A stretch of 64,000 nucleotides of DNA from CAVVIH01 sp963748295 (lineage in GTDB: Bacteria; Acidobacteriota; Vicinamibacteria; Vicinamibacterales; 2-12-FULL-66-21), in assembly GCA_963748295.1 (NCBI GenBank), contig CAVVIH010000003.1, positions 124,001-188,000 of the forward strand. The letters run 5' to 3'. The translations under genes and the position numbers were made by a program. Shown in pieces: positions 14,462 through 23,248 of the stretch. The notes beneath the pieces were generated by a model, which searched no databases, had not been told where the DNA came from, and saw only the letters and a program-made list of their open reading frames with translations. The number at the start of each line of letters is the position of its first letter. Within the stretch, counting starts at the first letter, position 1.

Positions 14462-16651
14462 GTGAAGACGACGAGCGACAGCGCCATCGAGGCGGTCGCT
14501 TCCGCACGCCACTCGGATCCGTTCTCGATACTCGGGCCTCACCTCGATGCCAGCACGCTCGTCGTCCGCGCCTGCCTGCCCGCCGCGGAGAGCGTCTCGA
14601 TCCTCTACGACGGCCGCGAGGCGCCGATGGTCCGCCGGCATGCTGCCGGCGTGTTCGAAGCGGCCATTCCAGGACTCGCCAGCGTTCCCGATTACCGCCT
14701 GAAGGTCACCTACCGCGACCGGACCGTCGTCGAGCTGGACGATCCCTATCGCTACGGGAGAGTGGTTTCGGATTACGACCTCTATCTGTTCGGCGAAGGC
14801 AACCACACACGCATCTACGATCGGCTCGGTGCGCACCCGCTGAAGGTCGGGCACGCGGACGGCGTTCATTTCGCCGTCTGGGCGCCCAACGCGACGCGGG
14901 CGAGCGTCGTCGGCGATTTCAACGGGTGGGACGGACGCGTGCATCAGATGCGGCTGCTCGGCGCCAGCGGCGTGTGGGAGATCTACATCCCGGGCGTGCA
15001 TGCCGGGCAGCGGTACAAGTTCGAGCTGCGCTCGCCGTACGGCGCGGTGATGCAGAAGATCGATCCGTTCGCGTTCGCGTTCGAAGTGCCGCCGCTGTCC
15101 GCGTCGGTCGTCTGCCGCCCTGATTACGAGTGGACCGATGGCGACTGGATGAGCGGCCGCACGGGCAAGGAATGGTGGCTGCACGAGCCGGTCGCGATCT
15201 ACGAGGTCCATCTCGGATCGTGGGCACGCCTGCCGGAGGAGGGCGACCGCTACCTGACCTATCGCGAGCTGGCAGATCGGCTGATTCCCTACGTCACGAA
15301 GATGGGCTACACCCACATCGAGCTGCTGCCGGTGATGGAGCATCCGTATTCCGGATCGTGGGGTTATCAGGTGACCGGGTTCTACGCGCCGACGAGCAGG
15401 TTCGGGCCGCCGCAGGACTTCAAGTATTTCGTCGATGCGTGTCATCGCAGCGGCATCGGCGTGATTCTCGACTGGGTGCCGGGCCACTTCCCGAAGGATG
15501 CGCATGCGCTCGCGCGGTTCGACGGCACGGCGCTGTTCGAGCACGCGGATCCGCGCCAGGGAGAACACCGCGACTGGGGCACGCTGATCTTCAACTACGG
15601 GCGCAACGAGGTCCGGAACTTCCTGCTCGCCAACGCGCTGTTCTGGCTGCACGAGTACCACGTCGACGGCCTGCGGGTCGACGCGGTGGCGTCGATGCTC
15701 TACCTCGATTACTCCAGGCATGCGGGCGAGTGGGTGCCCAACCGGTATGGCGGCCGCGAGAACCTCGAGGCGATCGAGTTCGTGCGCCAGCTGAACGCGC
15801 TGACGCACGGCGAAGCCGCGGGCTCGATCACCGTCGCCGAGGAGTCGACCGCCTGGCCGTCGGTGAGCCGTCCGACCTGGCTCGGCGGCCTCGGGTTCAC
15901 GTTCAAATGGAACATGGGCTGGATGAACGACATCCTCCAGTACATCGGCAAGAACGCGGTTTACCGGCGCTGGGAGCACCGGCACATCACGTTCTCGCTG
16001 CTCTACGCGTTCAGCGAGAACTTCATCCTGCCGTTTTCACACGACGAGGTCGTGCACGGCAAAGGATCGATGTGGGGGAAGGTGCCGGGAGACGACTGGC
16101 AGAAGGCGGCCACCCTGCGCGCGCTTTACGGCTACATGTATGCGCACCCCGGCAAGAAGCTGATGTTCATGGGGCTGGAGTTCGGCCAGGTGCGCGAATG
16201 GAACCACGACAGGAGCCTCGACTGGCACCTGCTCGAGGATCCGCTGCACGGCGGGCTTTGCCGCTTCGTCGCCGACGTCAACCATGTCTATCGCCGCGAG
16301 CGCGCGCTGCACGATCAGGATTTCGACGGCAGCGGGTTCGAGTGGATCGACTGCAACGACAGCGAGAACAGCGTGGTGTCGCTGATCCGCCGCTCGCGCG
16401 ACAAGCAGGAATTCGTGATCGCGGTCCTGAACTTCACGCCGGTGCCGAGAGACGGCTACCAGATTGGCGTCCCGCGCGCCGGCGCCTACACCGAAATGCT
16501 CAACAGCGACGCGGCAGCGTACGGCGGCGGCAATCTCGGGAACGGCGGAACCGTATTCACCGAGGCCATCCCCTCGCATGGGCACAACGACTCGCTGCGG
16601 ATCACGCTGCCGCCGCTGGGGTTCTTGCTTCTCAAACCGATCAGCACGTAG
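14462..16651 (+). CDS. glgB: 1,4-alpha-glucan branching enzyme
   Basis: The 729-residue enzyme forms alpha-1,6 branches in glycogen. It has the N-terminal GlgB module (ASARHSDPFSILGPH), a CBM48 domain (about 120-205, VHFAVWAPNATRASVVGDFN) and a GH13 barrel. Catalytic residues are in place: Asp407 in DGLRVDAVAS, Glu460 in TVAEESTAWP and Asp528 in PFSHDEVVHGKGS. The C-terminal beta domain is complete. The start is the GTG at 14462, because the frame is open only a little further upstream and the N-terminal motif begins at once. Length is normal for the family. No glgA, glgC or glgP is adjacent, but a GH13 enzyme resembling trehalose synthase lies at 61955. Confidence 0.95.
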   Translation: MKTTSDSAIEAVASARHSDPFSILGPHLDASTLVVRACLPAAESVSILYDGREAPMVRRHAAGVFEAAIPGLASVPDYRLKVTYRDRTVVELDDPYRYGRVVSDYDLYLFGEGNHTRIYDRLGAHPLKVGHADGVHFAVWAPNATRASVVGDFNGWDGRVHQMRLLGASGVWEIYIPGVHAGQRYKFELRSPYGAVMQKIDPFAFAFEVPPLSASVVCRPDYEWTDGDWMSGRTGKEWWLHEPVAIYEVHLGSWARLPEEGDRYLTYRELADRLIPYVTKMGYTHIELLPVMEHPYSGSWGYQVTGFYAPTSRFGPPQDFKYFVDACHRSGIGVILDWVPGHFPKDAHALARFDGTALFEHADPRQGEHRDWGTLIFNYGRNEVRNFLLANALFWLHEYHVDGLRVDAVASMLYLDYSRHAGEWVPNRYGGRENLEAIEFVRQLNALTHGEAAGSITVAEESTAWPSVSRPTWLGGLGFTFKWNMGWMNDILQYIGKNAVYRRWEHRHITFSLLYAFSENFILPFSHDEVVHGKGSMWGKVPGDDWQKAATLRALYGYMYAHPGKKLMFMGLEFGQVREWNHDRSLDWHLLEDPLHGGLCRFVADVNHVYRRERALHDQDFDGSGFEWIDCNDSENSVVSLIRRSRDKQEFVIAVLNFTPVPRDGYQIGVPRAGAYTEMLNSDAAAYGGGNLGNGGTVFTEAIPSHGHNDSLRITLPPLGFLLLKPIST

Positions 16652-16699
16652 CACGTGACAAGTAGCACGTCGCACGTAGCACGTCGCACGCAGCACGTT
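16652..16699. repeat. CACGTNG heptamer array between convergent genes
   Basis: Words (A/C)GCACGT fill the whole 46-base space between the stop of glgB and the stop of the EVE-domain gene. On the minus strand the array contains CTTGTCACGTGCTA, also present at 2816-2886 and 55170-55250. Confidence 0.8.
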
Positions 16700-17102
16700 A
16701 TTTGTGCGCCATTCCCTCGATCCGATCCCACTCGTCGTCGTTGACCGGCATCACCGAGAGGCGCGACATCCGCACCAACGGGAATGACGCGAAGAACTTG
16801 TCGGCCTTGATCGCCGCGAGCGTGACGGGTGAGTCGAGCTTCTTCACCGGCCCGACGTCGACCGCGTGCAGCTTGCCCGTCTTGTCGGCCGGATCCGGAT
16901 ACGCGGCGCCCAGCGCCTTGGCGACGCCGACGACCGACTTCTCGTCGCCGGTGTGGTAGAAGAAGATGCGATCGCCTTTTTGAACCCCTCGCAGGTGCTT
17001 CTGCGCGAGCGGGTTGCGTACGCCGGTCCAGGACGTTTTCCTGTCGCGCGCGAGGTCGTCGTAGCTGTAGTGTGTCGGCTCTTCCTTGAATAACCAGTTC
17101 AT
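16698..17102 (-). CDS. EVE domain-containing protein
   Basis: The 134-residue protein is a single EVE domain, a PUA-like fold that binds modified bases in nucleic acids. Family segments are WTGVRNPLAQKHLRGVQKGD, RIFFYHTGDEKSVVGVAKAL and PLVRMSRLSVMPVNDDEWD. The start codon at 17102-17100 overlaps the ATG of the divergent uracil-glycosylase-like gene (17101-17103) within the single sequence CATG. A longer reading upstream would lie antisense within that gene. The pairing of a modified-base reader with a base-excision glycosylase suggests a shared role in nucleic-acid quality control, which is inference. Confidence 0.88.
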   Translation of the reverse strand: MNWLFKEEPTHYSYDDLARDRKTSWTGVRNPLAQKHLRGVQKGDRIFFYHTGDEKSVVGVAKALGAAYPDPADKTGKLHAVDVGPVKKLDSPVTLAAIKADKFFASFPLVRMSRLSVMPVNDDEWDRIEGMAHK

Positions 17103-17697
17103 GGCGAAAACGACTATACCGCCGATTGCGCCCGACTGGGCGGCGCTGCGGCTGAAGGATCGCATCAAGCCCGGCCTGCGCGTGCTGTTCGTCGGCATCA
17201 ACCCCGGCGTCCGATCCGCGATCACCGGCCACCATTTCGCCGGCTTCTCGAATCGCTTCTGGAAGCTGCTCTGGGAATCAGGTCTCGTCCCGGAACGCAT
17301 CACCTATGCGGATGACGACCGGTTGATCGAGTGGGGCTTCGGGATCACGAACCTGATCGCACGGCCGAGTCCAGGGATCGACACGCTTCGGCCCGCGGAG
17401 TACGTGGAAGGGTGGACGATTCTCGAGCGCAAGATACGCCGATACCGTCCGCGAGTCGTCGCGCTCGTGGGTGTCACGCTCTATCGTGCGATCGTTCCGC
17501 TGCTCGACGGCGTGAAGACGCGCGGGACGCTGCGGATCGTCGCCGGCCCGCAGGACGTGACCATCCACGGCGCGCGCGTGTTCGTGCTGCCGAACCCGAG
17601 CGGCCGGAACGCGAACTTCAGTTATGAGGAAATGCTCGAGGCGTTCAGGGGACTGAGGCGGGAAGTGGTCAGGAGCTCCCGTCGCAGGAGCTCCTGA
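17101..17697 (+). CDS. mug: mismatch-specific (G/U, G/T) DNA glycosylase, MUG/TDG family
   Basis: The 198-residue protein matches the MUG/TDG uracil-DNA glycosylase superfamily, which excises uracil or thymine opposite guanine. The active-site motif LFVGINPGVRSA (about residues 37-48) and the second motif VLPNPSGRNANFS are present. The ATG at 17101 is used; a TTG at 17086 is possible but would overlap the EVE gene further. The last residues VRSSRRRSS and the stop are encoded inside a perfect 12-bp inverted repeat (17668-17698), so the native C-terminus has probably been altered by a repeat insertion. Confidence 0.87.
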   Translation: MAKTTIPPIAPDWAALRLKDRIKPGLRVLFVGINPGVRSAITGHHFAGFSNRFWKLLWESGLVPERITYADDDRLIEWGFGITNLIARPSPGIDTLRPAEYVEGWTILERKIRRYRPRVVALVGVTLYRAIVPLLDGVKTRGTLRIVAGPQDVTIHGARVFVLPNPSGRNANFSYEEMLEAFRGLRREVVRSSRRRSS

Positions 17698-17723
17698 CTG
17701 TAGCTTCCGCCTTTAGGCGGAAG
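17668..17723. terminator. two tandem hairpins between convergent genes
   Basis: Hairpin one pairs GTCAGGAGCTCC (17668-17679) with GGAGCTCCTGAC (17687-17698). Hairpin two pairs CTTCCGCC (17704-17711) with GGCGGAAG (17716-17723) around TTTA. Neither has a long T-tract. Their place between the glycosylase and CHRD stop codons suggests bidirectional termination or 3'-end protection. Confidence 0.55.
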
Positions 17724-17726
17724 GAT

Positions 17727-18295
17727 CTACTGGCCGCCGCCGCCCGGGCTGATCTGTCCGCGGATCTCTCCGCCGGGCGGACTGCACCGTGTGGACGTTC
17801 GCGTAGGCGCGCCCTCTTCGAATGTGGGCGAGTATTTCGTCGAACTCTCCGGGGGCGATGCCCTGGCCCGCCGGCCCGATGACGTCAGCTGCCGTCACGG
17901 TGCGCGATGACCTCTCCGTTCCTTCGGTCAGCAGCGCCGGTGACACAGCGGCGTGCCAGCCGGCCCGGGCAGCCGGCGCCGGAAGCGTGAAGGTGTGCCA
18001 CACAGCCAGATCGAGATTCCCCCGTTGGTCAGCGGCTTCCCGAGATGGATGTGGGCCTGCGTGACATCGGACTGCATGTCCCGGAATGTCAGCGTGTACT
18101 CGAGCGCAGTCCCATCGTCTGTGACCCGCGCGCGGAACTCGGCCCGCGGCCGGGAGTGGATACCAGAGGCACCTCTTCAAGGCCCTTCAGATCGGCCCTG
18201 AGCGACTGGGCCTGCGAACCCTCTTGAGCAATAACGGTTGGTGTCGCAAGTAACGCGACGGTAAAAGCGGCGAACAATACGGGGAGCCGTTTCAT
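17727..18295 (-). pseudogene. CHRD-domain secreted protein, broken by about three frameshifts
   Basis: The start is an ATG with AAGGAGG upstream, followed by a signal peptide (MKRLPVLFAAFTVALLATPT). Recognisable CHRD-domain pieces lie in successive frames: DLKGLEEVPLVSTPGRG in the first; EFRARVTDDGTALEYTLTFR then DVTQAHIHLGKPLTNGGISI in the second; VTAADVIGPAGQGIAPGEFD and GRAYANVHTVQS in the third; PGGEIRGQISPGGGGQ and a stop at 17729-17727 in the fourth. Shifts fall near 18130, between 17935 and 18020, and near 17778. CHRD domains occur in chordin-like secreted proteins of unknown bacterial role. The order of pieces is complete, so the lesion is recent or reflects sequencing error. Confidence 0.8.
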
Positions 18296-18429
18296 CGCAA
18301 ATCCTCCTTGGTGTGGCGCACCTGCGGAGGCAATCCGCATACCGCTGGAAGTGCCTCTAACCGGTTGAAAACACGACCGGACCTGGGCCCGCAGGGTTAC
18401 GCAACGCGTAAGGCTACACGAAACGCGTA

Positions 18430-18513
18430 AACAACTCCCAACAGCCAACTCCCAATTCCCAAATTGTTATTTGGGCCTTTGCTCTTTGGGAGTTGGGAGT
18501 TGGAAGTTGGGAG
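18430..18513. repeat. AACTCCC / GGGAGTT heptamer array, inverted
   Basis: The left arm (AACTCCCAACAGCCAACTCC and AATTCCC) is followed by a short centre and the right arm GGGAGTT-GGGAGTT-GGAAGTT-GGGAGTT with strict 7-bp period. It can form a long hairpin and abuts the stop of the ABC-F gene at 18514. The rest of the 18296-18513 spacer holds nothing recognisable. Confidence 0.8.
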
Positions 18514-20149
18514 TTACGAATGAACCCCCGGCGCCTCGTGCCCGGTTCGCGCGACGTACTCGACGTAGGTGCCGGGATAGACGTGCGGCTCGGCGTCCGT
18601 GCCGCTCTCGCCTCCGAGCTCGAGAACCTTGTTGCCGAGGCCGCGCAGAAACGAGCGATCGTGCGACACGAAGAGCATCGTGCCCTCGAACTGGGAGAGT
18701 GACGTCACCAGCATTTCCTTCGTCGCGAGATCGAGGTGGTTGGTGGGCTCGTCGAGCACCAGGAAGTTGGGCGGATCGAGCAGCATCCGCGCCATGACGA
18801 GCCGCGTCTTCTCGCCGCCCGACAAGGATTTGATCCGCTTGTCGACGTCATCGCCCGAGAACTGAAACGCACCGAGCAGATTGCGCAGGACGCCGGTCGA
18901 CTCGTGCGGAAAGTCCTTTTCGATCTGTTCCCAGATCGTCAGCTCTGGATCGAGGATGTCGAGCGCCTGCTGCGCGAAGTAACCGAGCTTCAGGCTGGCG
19001 CCGAGCCGCACGGCGCCGGAGTCTGGCGCAAGCGCGCCGGCCACCATCTTGAGCAGCGTCGTCTTGCCGGCGCCGTTGCGGCCCATCACGCACCAGCGCT
19101 CGCCGCGCCGGATGGTCAGGTCCAGATGGTCGTGGACCAGATGGCGTCCGTAGGCCTTGGTGACGCCTTCCAGCACCGCGACCTGTTCTCCCGAGCGTGG
19201 CGGCTGCCGGAATTCGAATTCGACGACGCGGCGCTTCTTGGGGAGTTCGATCTTTTCGATTTTCTCGAGGGCCTTGACGCGGCTTTGTACCTGCGCGGCC
19301 TTCGCGGCATGCGCCGCGAATCGTTCGATGAAGCGCTGTTCCTTGGCGAGCATCGCCTGCTGACGCGCATAGGCGGCTTCACGGTTCGCTTCACGGATGG
19401 CGCGCTCGCGCTCGTAGAAGTCGTAGTTGCCCGAATAGCTCGTGATCTCGCCGCCGTCGATCTCGGCGATCTTCGTCACGATGCGGTTCATGAAGTCGCG
19501 GTCGTGCGACGTCATCAGCAGCGCGCCCGTCTGCGACTTCAGGAACGCTTCGAGCCAGATGATCGATTCGATGTCGAGGTGATTCGTCGGCTCGTCCATC
19601 AGCAGCACGTCCGGCCGTCCGAGCAGCACGCGGGCCATCGCCACCCGCATCTTCCAGCCGCCGGAGAGCGCGCCGACGTCGCCGTCGATCCGTTCGTCAG
19701 AAAAACCAAGCCCGTGGAGCACTTCGCGCGCCTGGCTCTCGAGCGCGTAGCCGCCGAGGTGTTCGTATTCCTCCTGCACCTCACCGAAGCGCGCGAGGAC
19801 GCGATCCATGTCAGCGGCGGCGGGATCTGCCATCGCGTGCTGCAGCGCTTCCAGCTCGTGGTGGAGGTCGCCGACGCGCCCGCTGCCGGCGATCGCTTCG
19901 TCCAGCACCGAGCGGCCGGACATTTCCTCGACGTCCTGGCGGAAGTAGCCGATCGTCAGCTTCTTCGGCACCGTCACGTCGCCTTCGTCGGGCGCTTCCT
20001 CGCCGACGATCATCCGGAACAGCGTGGTCTTGCCCGCGCCGTTCGGGCCGACGAGGCCGACCTTTTCTCCTGGGTTGAGCTGGAAGGAGGCGTCGACGAA
20101 GAGGATCTGTTGGCCGTGACTGTTTGCTGACTTTGTTGAAGGAGATCAC
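18514..20149 (-). CDS. ABC-F family ATPase (ribosome-associated type), with an apparent frameshift near its 5' end
   Basis: The main frame (18514-20013) gives 499 residues with two ABC domains: signature LSGGWKMRVAMARVLLGRPD in the first, GRNGAGKTTLLKMV (Walker A) and LSGGEKTRLVMARMLLDPPN in the second, and a charged linker between them. ABC-F proteins act on ribosomes rather than as transporters. The missing start of domain one is readable upstream: MISFNKVSKQ from a GTG at 20149, then one base out of frame HGQQILFVDASFQLNPGEKV and GLVGPNGAGKTTLFRM. One surplus base near 20115-20125 accounts for this. Intact, it would be about 544 residues, a normal length. No resistance phenotype can be inferred. 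Confidence 0.85.
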
Positions 20150-20238
20150 CTGACGATTCTACAACTCGAGCGAATACCTGCTGTAGCACTCGCGCTAGAC
20201 TGAAATCATGTCGATTCTGCGGTGGCTGGGACTGGAGG

Positions 20239-20730
20239 ATGGCGAGGAAGAGTCCGCAAGTGGACAGCCTTGGCGAGATCGAGAAGGCGCTGACCGATCT
20301 CGATCCGGGCCAGGCACGCTATGTCGCCGGCTTCGCCTACATTCTCAGCCGCGTCGCGCGCGCCGATCACGACGTCAGCGATGAGGAATCGGCATTGATG
20401 ACCGAGCTCGTGGCCGAGCACGGCGGCCTGCCCGGCGATCAGGCGGGGCTGGTCGTCCGCATCGCGACGACGCAGACGCTGCGCCACGGCGGCACCGAGG
20501 ACTTCATCGTCACGCGCGAGTTCAGCCGCATCGCGACCCGCGATCAGAAGCTCGCGCTGCTGCATTGTCTCTTCGCGGTGAGCGCGACCGACGCGTCGAT
20601 CAGGACGATCGAGGACAACGAGATCCGGCGCATTGCCAGCGAAATGAAGCTGGAACACGGCGACTTCATCCGCGTGCGATCCGCGCACACCGGGAATCTG
20701 GAAGTTCTCCGCCGGAAATCGGACCAGTGA
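20239..20730 (+). CDS. TerB family tellurite-resistance-like protein
   Basis: The 163-residue protein is all-helical and matches the TerB/DjlA-N family (QARYVAGFAYILSRVARADH, DVSDEESALMTEL, DNEIRRIASEMKLEH). The acidic DxxxSxEE patch that may bind metal is present. The natural N-terminus is probably 20208, where ATG encodes MSILRWLGLEDGEEES, as in relatives. That frame joins this one only if one surplus base near 20260 is removed. The adjacent ABC-F gene shows a similar defect. The family is linked to stress and tellurite resistance, but no ter cluster is present. Confidence 0.78.
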   Translation: MARKSPQVDSLGEIEKALTDLDPGQARYVAGFAYILSRVARADHDVSDEESALMTELVAEHGGLPGDQAGLVVRIATTQTLRHGGTEDFIVTREFSRIATRDQKLALLHCLFAVSATDASIRTIEDNEIRRIASEMKLEHGDFIRVRSAHTGNLEVLRRKSDQ

Positions 20731-20863
20731 CGAATGGTGGGACGAAGCGTCAGTAGTCACCAGAGCCGCGTTGACCGTCTAGATCCGCGTCATAAAACGT
20801 CCCGCTGCTGATTCTCGTCTAAGACTCCGCTCGCGCACCTGTCGCGGGCTGGAGGGCATTTCA

Positions 20864-21307
20864 ATGTACAGCGTCATACGAAGAAGCATTCCCGTGACAG
20901 TCCTGATGTGCGTGGTGAGCCTGCTCGTCGCGTCAGCCGCGATGGCGCGCCAGGGAGCGGATCTCACCGTCACCGTGTCGTACACAGGCAAGGGACCGGT
21001 GAATGAGAAGAACGACGTGCTCGTCTTCCTGTTCGATCATCCGGATCCGACCTCGGAGAGCCGTCCGCTCAGCCTGCAGACCGTCACCAAGAATGGCGGC
21101 GTCGCGACCTTCAAAGGCGTCACGGCCGCGAGCGTTTATGTCGTGGCGGTCTACGACGAGAAGGCGAACTACGACGGCAAGAGCGGTCCGCCGCCAACAG
21201 GCAGTCCGATCGCGACCTACTCGAAGGCTGGCAAGCCTGTTCCCGTCAATCCGGCCAAAACGCCGAAGGTCGCCTTCAAGTTCGGTGATGAGAAGCGGTG
21301 GAAATGA
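20864..21307 (+). CDS. secreted beta-sandwich-like hypothetical protein
   Basis: The 147-residue protein has a signal peptide (about 1-30, VTVLMCVVSLLVASAAMA) and a mature part with alternating beta-type segments (ADLTVTVSYTGKGPVNEKND, VLVFLFDHPD, ATFKGVTAASVYVVAVYDEK). This resembles small immunoglobulin- or transthyretin-like extracellular domains. The phrase 'V.vaVYDE...yDG....P.GsP.a.Y' occurs in acidobacterial hypothetical proteins. No enzymatic motif is visible. A CACGTNG array begins right after its stop. Confidence 0.65.
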   Translation: MYSVIRRSIPVTVLMCVVSLLVASAAMARQGADLTVTVSYTGKGPVNEKNDVLVFLFDHPDPTSESRPLSLQTVTKNGGVATFKGVTAASVYVVAVYDEKANYDGKSGPPPTGSPIATYSKAGKPVPVNPAKTPKVAFKFGDEKRWK

Positions 21308-21433
21308 GTCACGTCGCACGTGACCAACCAGCACGTCGGCACGTCGCACGGTCGCACGTCGCACGTGGCACGTCGCACGTGACGCACGTCGCACGTGGCA
21401 CGTCGCACGTGGCACGTAGCACGTCGCACGTTT
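21308..21433. repeat. CACGTNG heptamer array (longest copy)
   Basis: About seventeen words of 7 bp, CACGT(C/G/A)G, run from the stop codon of the secreted protein to 13 bases before the M2 peptidase start. Period slips are rare. The interrupted unit CCAACCA lies near the left end. Confidence 0.9.
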
Positions 21434-21445
21434 TAAGATGTCTGA

Positions 21446-23248
21446 ATGCTAAGACGGCTAAGCTCTGCTGCCTGCTGCTCGCTCCTGCTGGCCATTACCC
21501 TTTCTGCGCAGTCCGCGCCGCCCCAGCCGGATGCGAAGGTCTTTCTCGAGCATGTGAATGCCGAGATGCTCCGGTTGGGCAACGCAGCCAGCCGCGCGGG
21601 CTGGACGCAGGCCACCTACATCACTCCCGACACCGAGACGATGGCGGCGGAAGCGAATGAGGCGCTCGTCAACGCGGCCACCGGTTTCGCGAAGCAGGCG
21701 GCGAAGTTCGGCGACGCGAAGGTCACGCCGGCGGATCGGCGTCAGCTGGATCTCCTGAGGACCTCGCTGACGGTCGCCGCGCCGGTGGACCCGAAAGAAG
21801 CGGAGGAGGTCACCCGGCTGCTGGCGGGGATGGAAGGCGCCTACGGGCGAGGCAAGTACTGTCCGTCCGGCGCGCAGGGCGAGGATTGCCTCGACATCGA
21901 GGAGATCACCGAGATCCTCGCGGAGAATCGCGATCCCAAGCGTCTGCAGGAAGTGTGGGAGGGATGGCACACCATCTCGATCCCCATGCGGAAGGACTAC
22001 GCGCGGTTCGTCGAGCTGTCGAACAAGGGCGCGCGTACGCTGGGCTTCGCCGATACCGGCGCGATGTGGCGCAGCAAATACGACATGCCGCCCGACGCGT
22101 TCGCGAAGGAGCTGAATCGGCTCTGGGAGCAGTTGCGGCCGTTCTACATCTCTCTGCACGCGTACGTCCGCACCCGCCTGCGCGAGAAGTACGGGTCGAT
22201 CGTTCCGGAGAAGGGACCGATTCCGGCGCACCTGCTCGGCAACCTGTGGCAGCAGGACTGGTCGAACATCTACCCGCTCGTCGCACCGGCCGGCGCCGGC
22301 GCCGGCGTCGATCTCACGGAACGGCTGAAGGCGAAGAAGGTCGACGCGCTCGAGATGGTCCGCATCGGCGAGCGGTTCTTCACGTCGCTCGGCTTTGCGC
22401 CGCTGCCGAAGACGTTCTGGGAGCGTTCGCTGTTCGTGAAGCCGCGCGACCGCGAGGTCGTCTGCCACGCGAGCGCGTGGGACGTCGACAACCTGGACGA
22501 CCTCCGCATCAAGATGTGCATCGACGTCAACGCGGAGGACTTCACCACCATTCACCACGAGCTCGGCCACAACTTCTATCAGCGCGCCTACAACACGCTG
22601 CCGACGCTCTTCCGCGACAGCGCGAACGACGGCTTCCACGAAGCGGTCGGCGACACGCTCGCGCTGTCGGTGACGCCGGAGTACCTCGTCAGGATCGGCC
22701 TGCTCGACAAGGCGCCGCCCGCCACCGATGACATACCGCTCCTGCTCCGCGCCGCGCTCGAGCGGCTCGCCTTCCTGCCGTTCGGGTTGATCGTGGATCA
22801 ATGGCGCTGGCAGGTGTTCGACGGATCCGTCGCGCCCGCGAACTACAACCGCGCGTGGTGGGACCTCAAGCTGAAATACCAGGGGGTGGCGCCGACGGCG
22901 CCCCGCGGCGAGGAGTTCTTCGATCCCGGCGCCAAGTACCACGTGCCCGCGAACACGCCGTACACGAGATACTTCCTCGCCGGCATCCTCCAGTTCCAGT
23001 TCCATCGCGCGCTCGCGAAGGAAGCCGGCTGCACCGGGCCGCTGCATCGCTGCTCGATCTACGGCAGCAAGGAAGCGGGGAAGAAGCTCGAGGCGATGCT
23101 GAAGATGGGCGCGTCGCGTCCGTGGCCGGAAGCGCTCGAGGTGCTCACCGGCCAGCGCGAGATGGACGCGAGCGCGATGGCCGACTACTTCGCGCCGCTC
23201 AAGAAGTGGCTCGACGAGCAGAACAAGGGCAAGGCGGTGGGGTGGTAG
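21446..23248 (+). CDS. secreted peptidase, M2 (angiotensin-converting-enzyme-like) family
   Basis: The 600-residue protein has a signal peptide (MLRRLSSAACCSLLLAITLS) and the M2 zinc dipeptidyl-carboxypeptidase fold. The zinc motif is HHELGHNFYQ (HExxH with Leu in place of the more usual Met), and the third ligand lies in FHEAVGDTLALS. The family segments AMWRSKYDMPPD and SPYARYFLA-like TPYTRYFLAGILQFQFHRA are present. It should release C-terminal dipeptides from peptides in the periplasm. The length is typical of single-domain bacterial homologues. Its stop overlaps the start of the VOC gene. Confidence 0.92.
   Translation: MLRRLSSAACCSLLLAITLSAQSAPPQPDAKVFLEHVNAEMLRLGNAASRAGWTQATYITPDTETMAAEANEALVNAATGFAKQAAKFGDAKVTPADRRQLDLLRTSLTVAAPVDPKEAEEVTRLLAGMEGAYGRGKYCPSGAQGEDCLDIEEITEILAENRDPKRLQEVWEGWHTISIPMRKDYARFVELSNKGARTLGFADTGAMWRSKYDMPPDAFAKELNRLWEQLRPFYISLHAYVRTRLREKYGSIVPEKGPIPAHLLGNLWQQDWSNIYPLVAPAGAGAGVDLTERLKAKKVDALEMVRIGERFFTSLGFAPLPKTFWERSLFVKPRDREVVCHASAWDVDNLDDLRIKMCIDVNAEDFTTIHHELGHNFYQRAYNTLPTLFRDSANDGFHEAVGDTLALSVTPEYLVRIGLLDKAPPATDDIPLLLRAALERLAFLPFGLIVDQWRWQVFDGSVAPANYNRAWWDLKLKYQGVAPTAPRGEEFFDPGAKYHVPANTPYTRYFLAGILQFQFHRALAKEAGCTGPLHRCSIYGSKEAGKKLEAMLKMGASRPWPEALEVLTGQREMDASAMADYFAPLKKWLDEQNKGKAVGW

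Noticed and set aside
14072..15985. 637-codon minus-strand open frame opposite glgB
   Set aside because: It lies antisense to a clear GlgB with intact catalytic residues, and its Arg/Val/Asp-rich translation has no family pattern. Such shadows are common at this GC content.
18736..20130. 464-codon plus-strand frame opposite the ABC-F gene
   Set aside because: Antisense shadow of an ABC-F protein with recognisable Walker and signature motifs.
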